The translations under genes and the position numbers were made by a program. From an uncultured Paracoccaceae bacterium (GTDB taxonomy: Bacteria > Pseudomonadota > Alphaproteobacteria > Rhodobacterales > Rhodobacteraceae), in contig CANMQX010000002.1 in the NCBI GenBank assembly GCA_947500135.1, forward strand, positions 496,001-560,000: a DNA stretch of 64,000 nt, read 5' to 3'. The notes beneath the pieces were generated by a model that was not told the origin of the DNA, ran no database searches, and saw only the letters and a program-made list of their open reading frames with translations. Of the stretch, positions 33,881 to 43,286 are shown piece by piece. Position 1 is the stretch's first letter, and the number at the start of each line of letters is the position of its first letter.

Positions 33881-34252
33881 ATGGAAAATCTCAACTGGCT
33901 CGCCGTGGGTGCGGGCACGATTGGTGCCTTTGTGTTGGGCATGGTCTGGTTCAGTCCAGTGATGTTCGGCAAAGGCTGGTCTACGGGCAGCCACAACATC
34001 CAACCGCCGCAAAGCCCGCCCGTTGCTGCCATGATCATCCAGTTTCTGGGGACCTTCGCCCTTGCATTGGTGGTCGGGTTGACCGAAACCACCGGCGCGT
34101 TGCTGACCGCGATTGTCGCGATCCTCGCCACGGCGTTTTTTGTCGCTGGCATGGACCTTTTCAGTCAGAAAACCGGCAAAGCTACGCTGATTGACGCAGG
34201 CTACATCATCGCCGCCGGGGTGATCATGATTGGCGCGCAAGGCCTACTCTAA
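33881..34252 (+). CDS. DUF1761 membrane protein
   Basis: A 123-aa inner-membrane protein with four predicted helices. The N-terminal helix and AFVLGMVWFSPVMFGKGW loop are the DUF1761 signature. Function is unknown. It is the last gene of the ArsR-SRPBCC operon (GGGGGAC Shine-Dalgarno, 11 bp after the SRPBCC stop). Its 3' end overlaps the convergent molybdopterin-binding gene by 4 bp. Confidence 0.82.
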   Translation: MENLNWLAVGAGTIGAFVLGMVWFSPVMFGKGWSTGSHNIQPPQSPPVAAMIIQFLGTFALALVVGLTETTGALLTAIVAILATAFFVAGMDLFSQKTGKATLIDAGYIIAAGVIMIGAQGLL

Positions 34253-35235
34253 CCCTCGATATCCCCGCGCGGCTTTGGTCGCGTGGGGATTTCCTTCAGC
34301 AACCCGCCCACCCCCATCGCCGCAAAATCGGCAGGCGTCAGATCGACGCCGCAAATCACCCGTTCCATCACCCAATCCGCCCCGTTCAGCGCAGGCGACC
34401 GGGCGCAGCCCGGAAGGCCAATCACCGGCCTGCCCTCCAAGTGCCCCAGAAACAGCAGATTGCCCGGATCAACCGGCATCCCAAACTGGGTCACCGTGCC
34501 CCCGGCCTGCCGCACCGCCTCTGGCCCGACATCTGCCGGGTCCGACGTCGCCGAAGCCGTCAGGATGAACAGCATATCGCCCCGCGCCGCCGCGAGCGCG
34601 CGGGCAAGATCAGACACATCATGGCCAACAACCACACGGTCATCCAAATGCAAACCCAGCCGGTCCAACCGTCCACGCATCGCCGCGCGCCCCTTGGGCG
34701 ATGGCACGTCAGCGGTCCGGGTTTCGATCAACGTGGCGGTACGATAAACCGGTGGCAGCACAATCAACGCAGACCGCCCGATGACTGCCGCCTCGTCCAC
34801 ATCAGCCCCCGGCACGCCATATGAAATGATCTTGATCGTCGCGACCATGGTCCCACGATCCACCCGGTGATACTGCGGAACGGTCGCGACTGTGATCATC
34901 GGATTGATGGCATTAAATGCAGCAACGGCATCAACATCAATCCCAGCCACGCCCGGCCCTTGCGCAAAGATATTCACCCGGCCCGTCGCCGCCTTGCTCA
35001 GCCGTAATCCATCTGGGGCAAGCGCCGTGCCCAACCGGGCGGCGGCGGTATCCTCATCCAGATCACCCTTTTCCATCAGGGCAACCGTGATGGTCTCATA
35101 TCCGCTCGCCCGCAACTGACGCAGATCTTCTTTGGTTAGCAAACGGCCCTTGCGCAGCCGTCCTTCTTGCAAAGCCAGAGAATGGGCCAGAACCGCGCCT
35201 TCGGCCTCTGCAACGGGCACCGCGCCAAATTTCAT
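34249..35235 (-). CDS. Molybdopterin-binding (MoeA/MogA-like) protein
   Basis: A 328-aa protein. The N-terminus (AEGAVLAHSLALQEGRLRKGRLLTKEDLRQLRASG) is MoeA-like. The C-terminal half is a MoCF-binding Rossmann-like domain with FILTASATSDPADVGPEAVRQAGG and GRPVIGLPGCARSPALNGAD, where the GLPG loop binds molybdopterin. It probably assists cofactor insertion or modification for a molybdenum hydroxylase. It overlaps the XdhC gene by 4 bp as the last member of the cox-type operon. Confidence 0.85.
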   Translation of the reverse strand: MKFGAVPVAEAEGAVLAHSLALQEGRLRKGRLLTKEDLRQLRASGYETITVALMEKGDLDEDTAAARLGTALAPDGLRLSKAATGRVNIFAQGPGVAGIDVDAVAAFNAINPMITVATVPQYHRVDRGTMVATIKIISYGVPGADVDEAAVIGRSALIVLPPVYRTATLIETRTADVPSPKGRAAMRGRLDRLGLHLDDRVVVGHDVSDLARALAAARGDMLFILTASATSDPADVGPEAVRQAGGTVTQFGMPVDPGNLLFLGHLEGRPVIGLPGCARSPALNGADWVMERVICGVDLTPADFAAMGVGGLLKEIPTRPKPRGDIEG

Positions 35236-36206
35236 GTGGCTTTCCGCAGGGCCTGGGTCACCTCGGCCATGATGCTCACCGCGATCTCTGCCGGTTGCCG
35301 CCCGCCCAGATCAAGACCCACCGGCGCATGAATGCGGGCGATCTGATCGGCTGAAAACCCGGCTTCCTCCAACCGTGCGACACGTTTGGCATGGGTGCGG
35401 GCTGAACCGAGGCAACCCAGATAAAACACATCTGTCGCCAGCGTGGCCATGATCGCCGGATCATCCAGCTTGGGATCATGGGTCAACGTGATCACCGCTG
35501 TCCGGGCATCTGGTTTCAAGGCCGCCATCGCTTCATCCGGCCAGTCATCAATGATCCGCTCACCCGGGAAACGGGCCGCCGATCCAAATGCGCCACGCGG
35601 GTCGATCAGCACCGGGGCATAGCCGCAAGCACGCGCCATCGCGACCAAAGGCTGGGCGATATGCACGGCACCGACAATGATCATCCGCAAGGGCGGGTTG
35701 TGGATGGCCACAAAACTGCGCCCATCGTCCGCGACCCCTGACCGATCCAGCCGGAAACGATCAGGGTAGTCCGCAGGGCTCGCCAAACGCGGGGCACCGG
35801 TTTCCAGATCGGTGACATAGGCGACAGGTTTCAGCGCGGCACGATGCGCCACCAGTTGTTCCAGAACATCCACCGGCAAGGCCATACCAACCGGTTCAAC
35901 CAGGACCTTTATCTCACCGCCGCAAGCCAGACCCACGGCAAAGGCTTCGTCGTCACTGACCCCGAATTCCAGCACGCGGGGCTTGCCATCCTCCAGCGCA
36001 TCAATCGCCTCGACAATGACCGCCCCTTCGACGCAACCGCCCGAGACCGACCCTTCCATGGCCCCTTCACCATCAATGACCAACTGACTGCCCACAGCGC
36101 GCGGGGCAGACCCCCAGGTCTGCACCACGGTCGCAATGGCAACGCACCGTCCGGCACGATGCCAATCCAGCGCAAGTGCGGGCAAATCAGTGATCACGTC
36201 AGGCAT
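35232..36206 (-). CDS. XdhC/CoxF-family molybdoenzyme maturation factor
   Basis: A protein of about 324 aa that binds MoCo and helps sulfuration or insertion in xanthine-dehydrogenase/CO-dehydrogenase-type enzymes. The N-terminal XdhC_CoxI domain shows ATVVQTWGSAPRAVGSQLV, GSVSGGCVEGAV and GLACGGEIKVLVEP. The C-terminal Rossmann domain shows IIVGAVHIAQPLVAMARACGY, TLTHDPKLDDPAI and FYLGCLGSARTHAKR. The track start at 36218 is a TTG; I use the ATG at 36206, which overlaps the upstream DUF1203 gene by 8 bp. Confidence 0.9.
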   Translation of the reverse strand: MPDVITDLPALALDWHRAGRCVAIATVVQTWGSAPRAVGSQLVIDGEGAMEGSVSGGCVEGAVIVEAIDALEDGKPRVLEFGVSDDEAFAVGLACGGEIKVLVEPVGMALPVDVLEQLVAHRAALKPVAYVTDLETGAPRLASPADYPDRFRLDRSGVADDGRSFVAIHNPPLRMIIVGAVHIAQPLVAMARACGYAPVLIDPRGAFGSAARFPGERIIDDWPDEAMAALKPDARTAVITLTHDPKLDDPAIMATLATDVFYLGCLGSARTHAKRVARLEEAGFSADQIARIHAPVGLDLGGRQPAEIAVSIMAEVTQALRKAT

Positions 36207-36672
36207 CAGTTTGCACAATCCTTGTCAGAAAACAGTTGTTCCGGGCTGACCGAACATCAACATAAGCCACATCACCCCTGTCCAGCAGGGAGGCCGCATA
36301 ATCCGCGACCTGATCCTTCGGGGTGATCTGCCCCGTACCATACATGATCCGGTCGGTCTGGTCATAGGCCTTGACCAGATAATCGGGCGATTTCCGTAAA
36401 ACCGGCGGCAGCGCATGGCCGTGATGCGGCGTGCAGTCATCCGCGCAAAAGAACACAGGTCCCGTTTCGGCATAAGGCTGCAAGTGACCAAACGGACGCG
36501 CAGCGCAGATCAGCATCTGGGCACCAGCGGGCACATCGTTCAGGCATGATCGACAGGGTTTTCCGATACCGTCGGAAATCGCCCGCTCAGCAGGATTGCC
36601 ATAAGCATCCGGTCCGCCTGCACGCAGGCTGGCCACTTCTTCGGCATCGTAAGGCAAATAGGTTAAAGTCAT
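36199..36672 (-). CDS. DUF1203 family protein
   Basis: A 157-aa soluble protein with a Cys-rich core: GKPCRSCLNDVPAGAQMLICAARPF and VFFCADDCTPHHGH, which could bind a metal. DUF1203 has no known function. It is placed between coxE-like and xdhC in this operon, so a role in molybdoenzyme maturation is possible but unproven. The ATG at 36672 follows AAGGAGATGACA; the track start at 36723 is not supported. Confidence 0.78.
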   Translation of the reverse strand: MTLTYLPYDAEEVASLRAGGPDAYGNPAERAISDGIGKPCRSCLNDVPAGAQMLICAARPFGHLQPYAETGPVFFCADDCTPHHGHALPPVLRKSPDYLVKAYDQTDRIMYGTGQITPKDQVADYAASLLDRGDVAYVDVRSARNNCFLTRIVQTDA

Positions 36673-36746
36673 TGTCATCTCCTTGATTGATGATCCGGAC
36701 CTAAACCGATGCCACGCTGGCAAACGACCCGAAACCTGCGCATCCA

Positions 36747-36772
36747 GTAAGATGGGTTTAAACCTATCCTAC
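36747..36772. repeat. 26-bp palindromic repeat overlapping the coxE stop, copy 1
   Basis: GTAAGATGGGTTTAAACC then TATCCTAC forms an inverted repeat with two mismatched positions. The same sequence occurs as a perfect palindrome at 63058-63085. Here the TAG stop of the coxE-like gene lies inside the right arm. Confidence 0.7.
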
Positions 36773-38019
36773 GCCATCATCGCCATCAGGCGCGCCTTCT
36801 GACCACTGTCATCAGGGCGCGACAGCGCTGCCGCCAACCCTTCCAGCGATGCAATATTATGGCCCGCCCGAAAGCTGGAACAGTGGGGCAGCATCTGCAT
36901 GATCCCCCGGGCCTTCGGCGCAAACCCTTCCCAGCGCAACAGCGGATTGAGCCAGATCAGTTGCCGGGCGGTCAGTCCCAACCGCTCCATCTCGCGCCCC
37001 AGATCGGCATCCTTGTCACGGTCCAAGCCGTCTGTGATCAGCAGCACCACGGCACCCTGCCCCATGACCCTGCGCGACCAGTCGCGGTTAAAGTCATGCA
37101 GGCAGGCCGCAATCCGCGTGCCCCCTTCCCAATCCTGCGCCTCTGCCCCGGCCGCTGCCAGTGCCGCATCGACATCGCGGGTACGCAGATGGCGGGTGAT
37201 ATTGGTCAGCCGGGTGCCAAAGGTAAAGGCATGCACCTGCGCCCACCCCTGCCCTTCGCGGTTCGCCACGGAATGCAGAAAATGCAAAACAGCACGTGAA
37301 TACTGCGACATTGATCCCGAAATATCACAAAGCACCACAAGATTAGGGTAACGTAGACGGCGTCGTTTGGTCGCAAAATCCGTGACCTCGCCACCCCGGC
37401 GCATCGCGGCGCGCATCGTGCCGCGCCAGTCCGGCAGATGACCGGGCAGGCCTTGCGTCCGGCGGCTCTGGATCGGCGGAACAGGCAAGCACAACTGCGC
37501 CAGCATACGTTTCGCGGCGGCCATTTCCGCATTGTTCATCTGTTCGAAATCAAGGCTGCGCAGCCGTTCCTCGGTCGAGATTGTGCGTGAGGCATCAATC
37601 GAAATCTCAACCTCCTCACCCGCATCTTCCGGCGCTGGCAAATCGCGGTCATGGCCATCAAGCAAGGCCTCTGCCGCTCGCTTTTCCGCCGCCTGCGCAC
37701 GCCGCTCATCCTGCACCCCACGCACCATCGGGGTCATGAATGCCATCATTTTTTCCAAATACCGAGGGTCACGCCAATAAAGGCGGAAAAGCTGGGCAAA
37801 GACCTGCCGCTCCTCCGGCTTCGACACAAAACAGGCATGCAAGGTCCAGTAGAAATCCAGCTTCTCGGTAAACCCGGCCGCCTGCACGGCGCGGATCGCA
37901 TCAATCACCCGCCCCGGTCCCACCGCCAGCCCAGCCTTGCGCAAGGCCCGCGCAAAATGGGTGATGTTCTGGGCCAGTTTCGGGTCGTCCGGCAATTCCA
38001 GATCGGCCAGTTCAACCAT
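36769..38019 (-). CDS. coxE: CoxE-like VWA-domain protein
   Basis: A protein of about 416 aa that works with the MoxR ATPase CoxD in activating Mo/Cu or Mo hydroxylases. The N-terminal helical region is followed by a VWA domain with an intact MIDAS (DISGSMS), a second Thr region (GGTRIAACLHDF) and LITDGLDRDKD. The ORF start at 38043 is extended; the ATG at 38019 (MVELADLEL) after GAGCTGG is likely and overlaps the kinase-like gene by 8 bp. The stop codon lies within a dispersed palindrome. Confidence 0.88.
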   Translation of the reverse strand: MVELADLELPDDPKLAQNITHFARALRKAGLAVGPGRVIDAIRAVQAAGFTEKLDFYWTLHACFVSKPEERQVFAQLFRLYWRDPRYLEKMMAFMTPMVRGVQDERRAQAAEKRAAEALLDGHDRDLPAPEDAGEEVEISIDASRTISTEERLRSLDFEQMNNAEMAAAKRMLAQLCLPVPPIQSRRTQGLPGHLPDWRGTMRAAMRRGGEVTDFATKRRRLRYPNLVVLCDISGSMSQYSRAVLHFLHSVANREGQGWAQVHAFTFGTRLTNITRHLRTRDVDAALAAAGAEAQDWEGGTRIAACLHDFNRDWSRRVMGQGAVVLLITDGLDRDKDADLGREMERLGLTARQLIWLNPLLRWEGFAPKARGIMQMLPHCSSFRAGHNIASLEGLAAALSRPDDSGQKARLMAMMA

Positions 38020-38554
38020 CGCCCAGCTCAAACTTCTCGGCAATACGCAAAGCTGCTGCTTCTGCCGTCAAAGAGGATACATCAAGCCGCCATGCATCCT
38101 TGGGTTCCAGAAGCACCAGGCGCTGCCTCAGGTCATTCAGAACATCCGGGTCGGTCAACTTGAAGGCACCGCGATCTGGATGTGTCAGACGCTTCAAGTT
38201 CTCCGCTTCATCAATCTCCAGCACAACCGCGCGCAGCATTGCGCCCCGGTCACGCGCGAAATCAAGGGTCGGCTTGAACAGCGCGAAATCCTCCTCCGTA
38301 TCAGAAAGCGCGTCAGTCAGGATCACGGGAACATGCGACGGCAGTCTAGAGGCAGCCTTCAAAACGACCGCCCGCACCTCCTCGCGCAGCCGCGCACAAT
38401 CATCGGTGCTACGATCAAACACAGCGCGTGCCGCATCAAGGAAGATATGATTGTCGAGCAGCCTGCCCCCACACAAATCCGCCAGCGCCCGTCCAATCGT
38501 GCGCTTACCCGATCCCGGCCAGCCACCGATATGGATGACAGGTGCCGCGCTCAA
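38012..38554 (-). CDS. P-loop kinase-like protein in the cox operon (TTG start)
   Basis: A 180-aa P-loop NTPase resembling shikimate/gluconate kinases: Walker A GGWPGSGKRTIGRAL, then DNHIFLDAARAVF and a helical LID region. The substrate is unknown. The start codon is TTG, overlapping the CoxD stop as TTGA; no ATG nearby fits, so this start is well supported by coupling. A small kinase between CoxD and CoxE is not part of the classical cox set and may be lineage-specific. Confidence 0.75.
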   Translation of the reverse strand: MSAAPVIHIGGWPGSGKRTIGRALADLCGGRLLDNHIFLDAARAVFDRSTDDCARLREEVRAVVLKAASRLPSHVPVILTDALSDTEEDFALFKPTLDFARDRGAMLRAVVLEIDEAENLKRLTHPDRGAFKLTDPDVLNDLRQRLVLLEPKDAWRLDVSSLTAEAAALRIAEKFELGDG

Positions 38555-39456
38555 ACCGCCACCAATTCCGCCTTCGCCTCGTCCAGAATGCGCTTCGCCT
38601 CGGACCCTTCCAGTTTCTGGATGTCATCCTGATACTTCAGGATCGCGCCCAGCGTATCGGCGATAACCTCGGGCGACAGGTTGATTACGTCGAGCGCTAA
38701 CAGGCATTTCGCCCAGTCAATGGTTTCGGCCACACCGGGACGTTTGAACAAATCCTCCGTGCGCAGCTTTTGCACAAAAGCCACAACCTCACGCGACAGC
38801 GCGGTCGACGCCTCTGGCGCGCGGGCTTGTAAAATCTCGATCTCGCGGGCGAAATCCGGATAATCCACCCAATGATACAAACACCGGCGTTTCAGCGCAT
38901 CATGCACCTCGCGGGTTCGGTTTGAGGTCAGGATCACAATCGGCGGCTCTGGCGCTTTTACTGTACCCAATTCCGGAATGGTCACCTGAAAATCAGACAA
39001 GGCTTCCAGCAAAAACGCCTCAAATGGCGCATCGGTCCGGTCCAGCTCATCAATCAGCAACACCGGCGCACCACCGGGCTGCGGGCGCATGGCCTGCAAC
39101 AGAGGACGCTCGATCAGGTAATCCTCCGTAAACAACTCAGTCTTCAATGCATCCCGATCTGCCCCGCCGGATGCCTCCGCCGCGCGAATGGCAATCATCT
39201 GCTCGGCAAAGTTCCATTCATAAACGGCAGAGGCCGCATCCAACCCCTCATAGCATTGCAACCGAATCAACCGACGGCCCAGACCGGCTGCAATCGCCTT
39301 GGCAATCTCGGTTTTCCCGGTGCCTGCCTCACCTTCCAGAAACAAGGGGCGGCCCAGCTTCAGGCTCAGAAACACCACCGTCGCCAACGCCCGACCACAA
39401 ACATAGTCCTGCCCGGCCAGCCCGACCTGGACCTCGTCAATACTGCCAAATGCCAT
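38551..39456 (-). CDS. coxD: CoxD-like MoxR-family AAA+ ATPase
   Basis: An AAA+ chaperone of about 301 aa for molybdenum hydroxylase active-site assembly. It has Walker A EGEAGTGKTEIAKAI, Walker B VLLIDELDR, sensor I ILTSNRTREVHDALKRRC and a typical MoxR beta-hairpin insertion. The ATG at 39456 follows GCAGGAGGAAGCAC; the track start at 39486 is ten codons too long. It is the first gene of the maturation operon. The structural CO-dehydrogenase or hydroxylase genes are not in the window. It is divergent from gcdH. Confidence 0.9.
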   Translation of the reverse strand: MAFGSIDEVQVGLAGQDYVCGRALATVVFLSLKLGRPLFLEGEAGTGKTEIAKAIAAGLGRRLIRLQCYEGLDAASAVYEWNFAEQMIAIRAAEASGGADRDALKTELFTEDYLIERPLLQAMRPQPGGAPVLLIDELDRTDAPFEAFLLEALSDFQVTIPELGTVKAPEPPIVILTSNRTREVHDALKRRCLYHWVDYPDFAREIEILQARAPEASTALSREVVAFVQKLRTEDLFKRPGVAETIDWAKCLLALDVINLSPEVIADTLGAILKYQDDIQKLEGSEAKRILDEAKAELVAV

Positions 39457-39569
39457 GTGCTTCCTCCTGCCCACGCATAGCTGCATCCCCGCCCCCCCGC
39501 GTCAACCCATCCATTGCGCCTCTGCGACCAAAGGCATAGCGTTGCGCCAAGCAATGAAAGGATCCGGCC

Positions 39570-40793
39570 ATGAACGATTCCACCCCCATCAAAACATCAG
39601 GTTTCGGCCCCGATCTGGGACCATTCGACTGGGCCGATCCCCTGCGACTAGAGGATCAACTGACCGAGGATGAACGGATGCTGCGGGATGCCGCGCAGAC
39701 CTTTGCACAATCGACACTGCAACCCAAAGTGACCGAGGCTTATCGCGAGGCGACAGTCGATCCGGGCATCTTCAAGGAAATGGGCGATGCTGGCCTGCTC
39801 GGTATCACGATCCCCGAAGAATATGGCGGGCTTGGCGCGGGCTATGTCACCTATGGGCTTGTGGCCCGCGAGATTGAGCGTGTCGATAGCGGCTATCGCT
39901 CCATGATGTCGGTGCAATCCAGCCTCGTGATGTATCCAATCCACGCTTACGGCTCTGACGCCCAGCGCCAGAAATACCTGCCCGGTCTTGCCGCTGGCAC
40001 GCTGATCGGCTGTTTCGGACTGACCGAACCCGACGCGGGCAGCGATCCGGCGGGCATGAAAACCACAGCCAAAAAGACGGCAAATGGCTACGTCCTGAAC
40101 GGTTCCAAAATGTGGATCAGCAACGCGCCCATCGCCGATGTTTTCGTCGTCTGGGCGAAATCGGAAGAACATGGCGGCAAGATCCGGGGCTTCGTCCTCG
40201 AAAAAGGCACGAAGGGGCTGTCCGCGCCCAAGGTCGGCGGCAAACTCTCCCTGCGCGCGTCTGTCACCGGCGAAATCGTCATGGACAATGTAGAGGTGGG
40301 CGACGACGCGCTGCTGCCGGGCGTTCACGGACTAAAGGGGCCATTTGGCTGCCTCAACCGTGCGCGTTACGGCATCGCTTGGGGGGTGATGGGCGCGGCA
40401 GAGGCGTGCTGGCACGCCGCCCGGCAATACGGATTGGACCGCAAGCAATTCAACAAACCACTGGCCCAAACCCAGCTATTCCAGAAAAAACTGGCTGATA
40501 TGCAGACCGAAATCGCCCTCGGGACGCAATCGGCCCTGCAACTGGGCCGGTTGATGGACAGTGGCACCGCTGCGCCTGAAATGATCAGCCTGATGAAGCG
40601 GAACAATTGCGGCAAGGCGCTTGATATCGCGCGCGCGTCACGCGACATGCATGGCGGTAATGGAATCAGTGAAGATTTCCAGATCATGCGCCATATGGTC
40701 AATCTGGAGACAGTGAATACCTACGAAGGAACCCATGACGTTCACGCACTTATTCTGGGGCGTGCACAAACCGGGCTACAGGCATTTTTTTAG
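39570..40793 (+). CDS. gcdH: Glutaryl-CoA dehydrogenase
   Basis: Oxidatively decarboxylates glutaryl-CoA to crotonyl-CoA in lysine/tryptophan degradation, with FAD. The 407-aa acyl-CoA dehydrogenase has [29 protein letters not shown] (FAD contact), the GCDH-characteristic SYRSMMSVQ-like region ([15 protein letters not shown]) and the catalytic Glu in [24 protein letters not shown] with its Arg is also typical of GCDH and not of short-chain enzymes. The start follows a GGATCCGGCC stretch. No pathway partner is adjacent. Confidence 0.93.
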   Translation: MNDSTPIKTSGFGPDLGPFDWADPLRLEDQLTEDERMLRDAAQTFAQSTLQPKVTEAYREATVDPGIFKEMGDAGLLGITIPEEYGGLGAGYVTYGLVAREIERVDSGYRSMMSVQSSLVMYPIHAYGSDAQRQKYLPGLAAGTLIGCFGLTEPDAGSDPAGMKTTAKKTANGYVLNGSKMWISNAPIADVFVVWAKSEEHGGKIRGFVLEKGTKGLSAPKVGGKLSLRASVTGEIVMDNVEVGDDALLPGVHGLKGPFGCLNRARYGIAWGVMGAAEACWHAARQYGLDRKQFNKPLAQTQLFQKKLADMQTEIALGTQSALQLGRLMDSGTAAPEMISLMKRNNCGKALDIARASRDMHGGNGISEDFQIMRHMVNLETVNTYEGTHDVHALILGRAQTGLQAFF

Positions 40794-40865
40794 GCTTGCA
40801 TCCTTAACAATCGAACACGCCAGCCACTAAATTTTGCCTCAAATCAAGGATAGCTGATGCGCAAG

Positions 40866-40890
40866 GCGCGCGGGAATGGCTCCCGCGCGC
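40866..40890 (+). promoter_or_regulatory. GC-rich hairpin abutting a Shine-Dalgarno
   Basis: GCGCGCGGGA-atggc-TCCCGCGCGC is a 10-bp perfect stem ending one base before the GGAGCGG ribosome site of the gene at 40901. It could terminate gcdH transcription or modulate translation of the next gene. No U-tract is present. Confidence 0.5.
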
Positions 40891-40900
40891 GGAGCGGACC

Positions 40901-41824
40901 ATGCAAGACCCACAACTCACCATCCAGACAAACCTGACCGACCTGACGCCAAACGCCTGGCTTGGGCAGATCGATGATATCTGCGAAGACCTTGGCTTTT
41001 TTGAACAGCTGGGCACGCAACACTTTGCAGCGTTTCTTGAAGCGGGGAACAAACTGCTTGTGACGTTCGAGGACGCGCAGGATATCCGCGCCCACAGCCC
41101 CGATGCCGAACCGCGCGGCTTTGCCTATGCGCGACATGACGGCTGGTCACATCTGGCGCTGCTGTCCGAGGGCGAAAGCTGGTTTCGCGACCCGGCAATT
41201 TTCGCGTTCTTCGACCGGCTGACGGATGAAGGGTTCTTCGACGATTTCGAAAGCATCATCTTTCATGGTGCCGGCAGCGGTGGTTATGCAGCGGCGGCCT
41301 ATTCCGTCGCGGCGCCGGGCGCCACAGTCGTCATATTGCGGCCGCAGGCAACATTGGATGCGCGCATCACCGGATGGGACAAACGGTATAGGTCACAACG
41401 ACGGGTGAATTTCCAAGGGCGCTATGGCTATGCGCCCGACATGACCGAAGCAGCCGAAAAGGTCTTTGTGGCCTATGATCCGACGCAGCATCTGGATGCG
41501 ATCCACGCCATGCTGTTCCTGAACCCCAATGTAACCTTGTTGCCTTGTACTCTTTTGGGGACAGCACTTGATCAGGCCTTTGATCGGCTGGGCATTCACG
41601 ATGTGCTGCTGAAACTGGCCATGGATGGATCACTTGACCGCAAACGGTTCATCCAACTGCTGCGGGCACGGCGCTATGATCCGGTCTATGCGCAGGCCTT
41701 GGTGACCCAACTTCTGAGGTCAGATCATGACGTACTGGCGCGGATCATCTGCGATTACATGCTGCGGCGCGGCCACAGCACATTCTTTGAGGCAACACGC
41801 GCCGAGCTAAGAAATCCCGCTTAA
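40901..41824 (+). CDS. Uncharacterised alpha/beta-hydrolase-like protein
   Basis: A 307-aa protein. A nucleophile-elbow-like FHGAGSGGYAAAAYSVAAPGATVVIL lies in the middle, followed by strand/helix alternation and a helical C-terminus. Genes like this are sometimes annotated as phosphoadenosine phosphosulfate reductase, but I see no PP-loop or CxxC here and do not accept that label. The Gly-x-Ser-Gly-Gly turn suggests a serine-hydrolase fold; the Asp/His partners are not obvious. Its stop overlaps the stop of the convergent membrane gene (TTAA). Confidence 0.6.
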   Translation: MQDPQLTIQTNLTDLTPNAWLGQIDDICEDLGFFEQLGTQHFAAFLEAGNKLLVTFEDAQDIRAHSPDAEPRGFAYARHDGWSHLALLSEGESWFRDPAIFAFFDRLTDEGFFDDFESIIFHGAGSGGYAAAAYSVAAPGATVVILRPQATLDARITGWDKRYRSQRRVNFQGRYGYAPDMTEAAEKVFVAYDPTQHLDAIHAMLFLNPNVTLLPCTLLGTALDQAFDRLGIHDVLLKLAMDGSLDRKRFIQLLRARRYDPVYAQALVTQLLRSDHDVLARIICDYMLRRGHSTFFEATRAELRNPA

Positions 41825-42105
41825 CCGCCTTTACGTGCGTCCGCCGCCTTCTTGCCCGCATCAACGATGCGCGTGCCGAAATAGCCCAAAACACCGCCAA
41901 GCATGATCCAAAACGGGGTGCCTGTGTTCAGCAGTGCCGCAGTAATCCCGGCACAAAGCATGGCGAGCATAAAGGCAATCAGACGCTTTTCGCCCGGCTC
42001 AACCGGGATATGACCTTCCATGGCCTTGATGACAGGGCCGCCCAAAGGACCCTCCAATTGCGGCGTCAGAAAGCCCGCGGCGGCTGCGATGATAAAACCA
42101 AGCAT
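41821..42105 (-). CDS. Small inner-membrane protein
   Basis: A 94-aa protein with predicted helices at about residues 2-14 (FIIAAAAGFLT), 40-58 (RLIAFMLAMLCAGITAALL) and 62-80 (FWIMLGGVLGYFGTRIV), and a basic C-terminus. No family is recognised; the outline resembles small phage/holin-like or transporter-accessory proteins, without evidence for either. The ATG at 42105 follows CGGAGAAACC, making the track start at 42153 unlikely. It is convergent with the alpha/beta-hydrolase-like gene. Confidence 0.65.
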   Translation of the reverse strand: MLGFIIAAAAGFLTPQLEGPLGGPVIKAMEGHIPVEPGEKRLIAFMLAMLCAGITAALLNTGTPFWIMLGGVLGYFGTRIVDAGKKAADARKGG

Positions 42106-42219
42106 TGGTTTCTCCGATAAAATGTTCCGTTCATGGTAATATCGGGATGCCACGCGGCATGTGCAAGGGCTATGCAGGGACTATGGCCACCAGCCCCGCA
42201 AAGGTGTAATCGAAGCAGC

Positions 42220-43275
42220 ATGACCGATAAGACCATCACAAGCCTGACGATCAAACGCCCCGATGACTGGCATCTGCACCTGCGCGACGGGGCCATGCTC
42301 AAGGCAGTTCTGCCCGAAACGGCCCGGCATTTCGGGCGGGCGATCATCATGCCAAACCTTGTGCCACCGGTTGTGACGGCACAGCAGGCCAGCGCCTATC
42401 GCGACCGGATCATGGCCGCCCTGCCCGGCGACATGGATTTCACGCCACTGATGACGCTTTATCTGACCGAAGACACCGATCCGCTGGACGTGGCCAACGC
42501 CCATGCCAATGGGATTGCGACGGCGGTCAAACTCTATCCGGCTGGGGCCACGACAAACTCCGCCTCAGGTGTCGCCAATTTCGACAAGGTCCGACCCGTT
42601 TTGGAAACCATGGCCGATATCGGCATGCCGCTTTGTGTTCATGGGGAAGTGACCGATCCCGATATCGACATCTTTGATCGTGAAGCGGTGTTCATCGACA
42701 AAGTCCTGAAACCACTACGCAAAAAGGTCTCTGACCTGAAAGTGGTGATGGAACATGTGACCACGCAGCATGCGGTCGATTACGTGCGCGACCACCGCAA
42801 AAACCTTGCTGCCACGATCACAACTCACCATCTGATCATCAACCGAAACCATATTCTGGCGGGTGGGATCAAACCGCATTACTACTGCCTGCCCGTGGCC
42901 AAACGCGAGGCGCACAGGGTCGCACTGGTGCAGGCCGCAATTTCTGGCGACAAACGGTTCTTTCTTGGCACCGACAGCGCGCCACATACGGACCCATCAA
43001 AGCTGCAACCCTGCGGCTGCGCGGGCATCTTTACAGCGTCCAACACCCTGTCTTGCCTCGCCGAAGTGTTCGAGGCGGCAGACAAACTGAAGAAACTCGA
43101 AGCATTCACATCGCTGAACGGTCCGGCCTTTTACGGACTGCCCGCAAACACCGAAACACTCACCCTTCAAAAAGGTGACCCCGTGACCTACCCCACTCAT
43201 ATCAACACCGATGACGGCCCTGTCACCGTGTTTGACCCCGGCTTTGACCTGCATTGGCGGGTCCTCGACGCATAA
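42220..43275 (+). CDS. pyrC: Dihydroorotase (class II)
   Basis: Third step of de novo pyrimidine synthesis (carbamoyl-aspartate to dihydroorotate). The 351-aa TIM-barrel metallohydrolase has the zinc ligands in [19 protein letters not shown] (carboxylated Lys), [13 protein letters not shown] and [10 protein letters not shown] (catalytic Asp). It is the E. coli-type short enzyme. The ATG at 42220 replaces the track start at 42133. It lies 11 bp before pyrE, so the two form an operon. Confidence 0.96.
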   Translation: MTDKTITSLTIKRPDDWHLHLRDGAMLKAVLPETARHFGRAIIMPNLVPPVVTAQQASAYRDRIMAALPGDMDFTPLMTLYLTEDTDPLDVANAHANGIATAVKLYPAGATTNSASGVANFDKVRPVLETMADIGMPLCVHGEVTDPDIDIFDREAVFIDKVLKPLRKKVSDLKVVMEHVTTQHAVDYVRDHRKNLAATITTHHLIINRNHILAGGIKPHYYCLPVAKREAHRVALVQAAISGDKRFFLGTDSAPHTDPSKLQPCGCAGIFTASNTLSCLAEVFEAADKLKKLEAFTSLNGPAFYGLPANTETLTLQKGDPVTYPTHINTDDGPVTVFDPGFDLHWRVLDA

Positions 43276-43286
43276 AGAGATACCAG

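Noticed and set aside
40901-41824. Phosphoadenosine phosphosulfate reductase annotation
   Set aside because: No PP-loop or cluster cysteines are visible; the real APS reductase is at 27542-28261.
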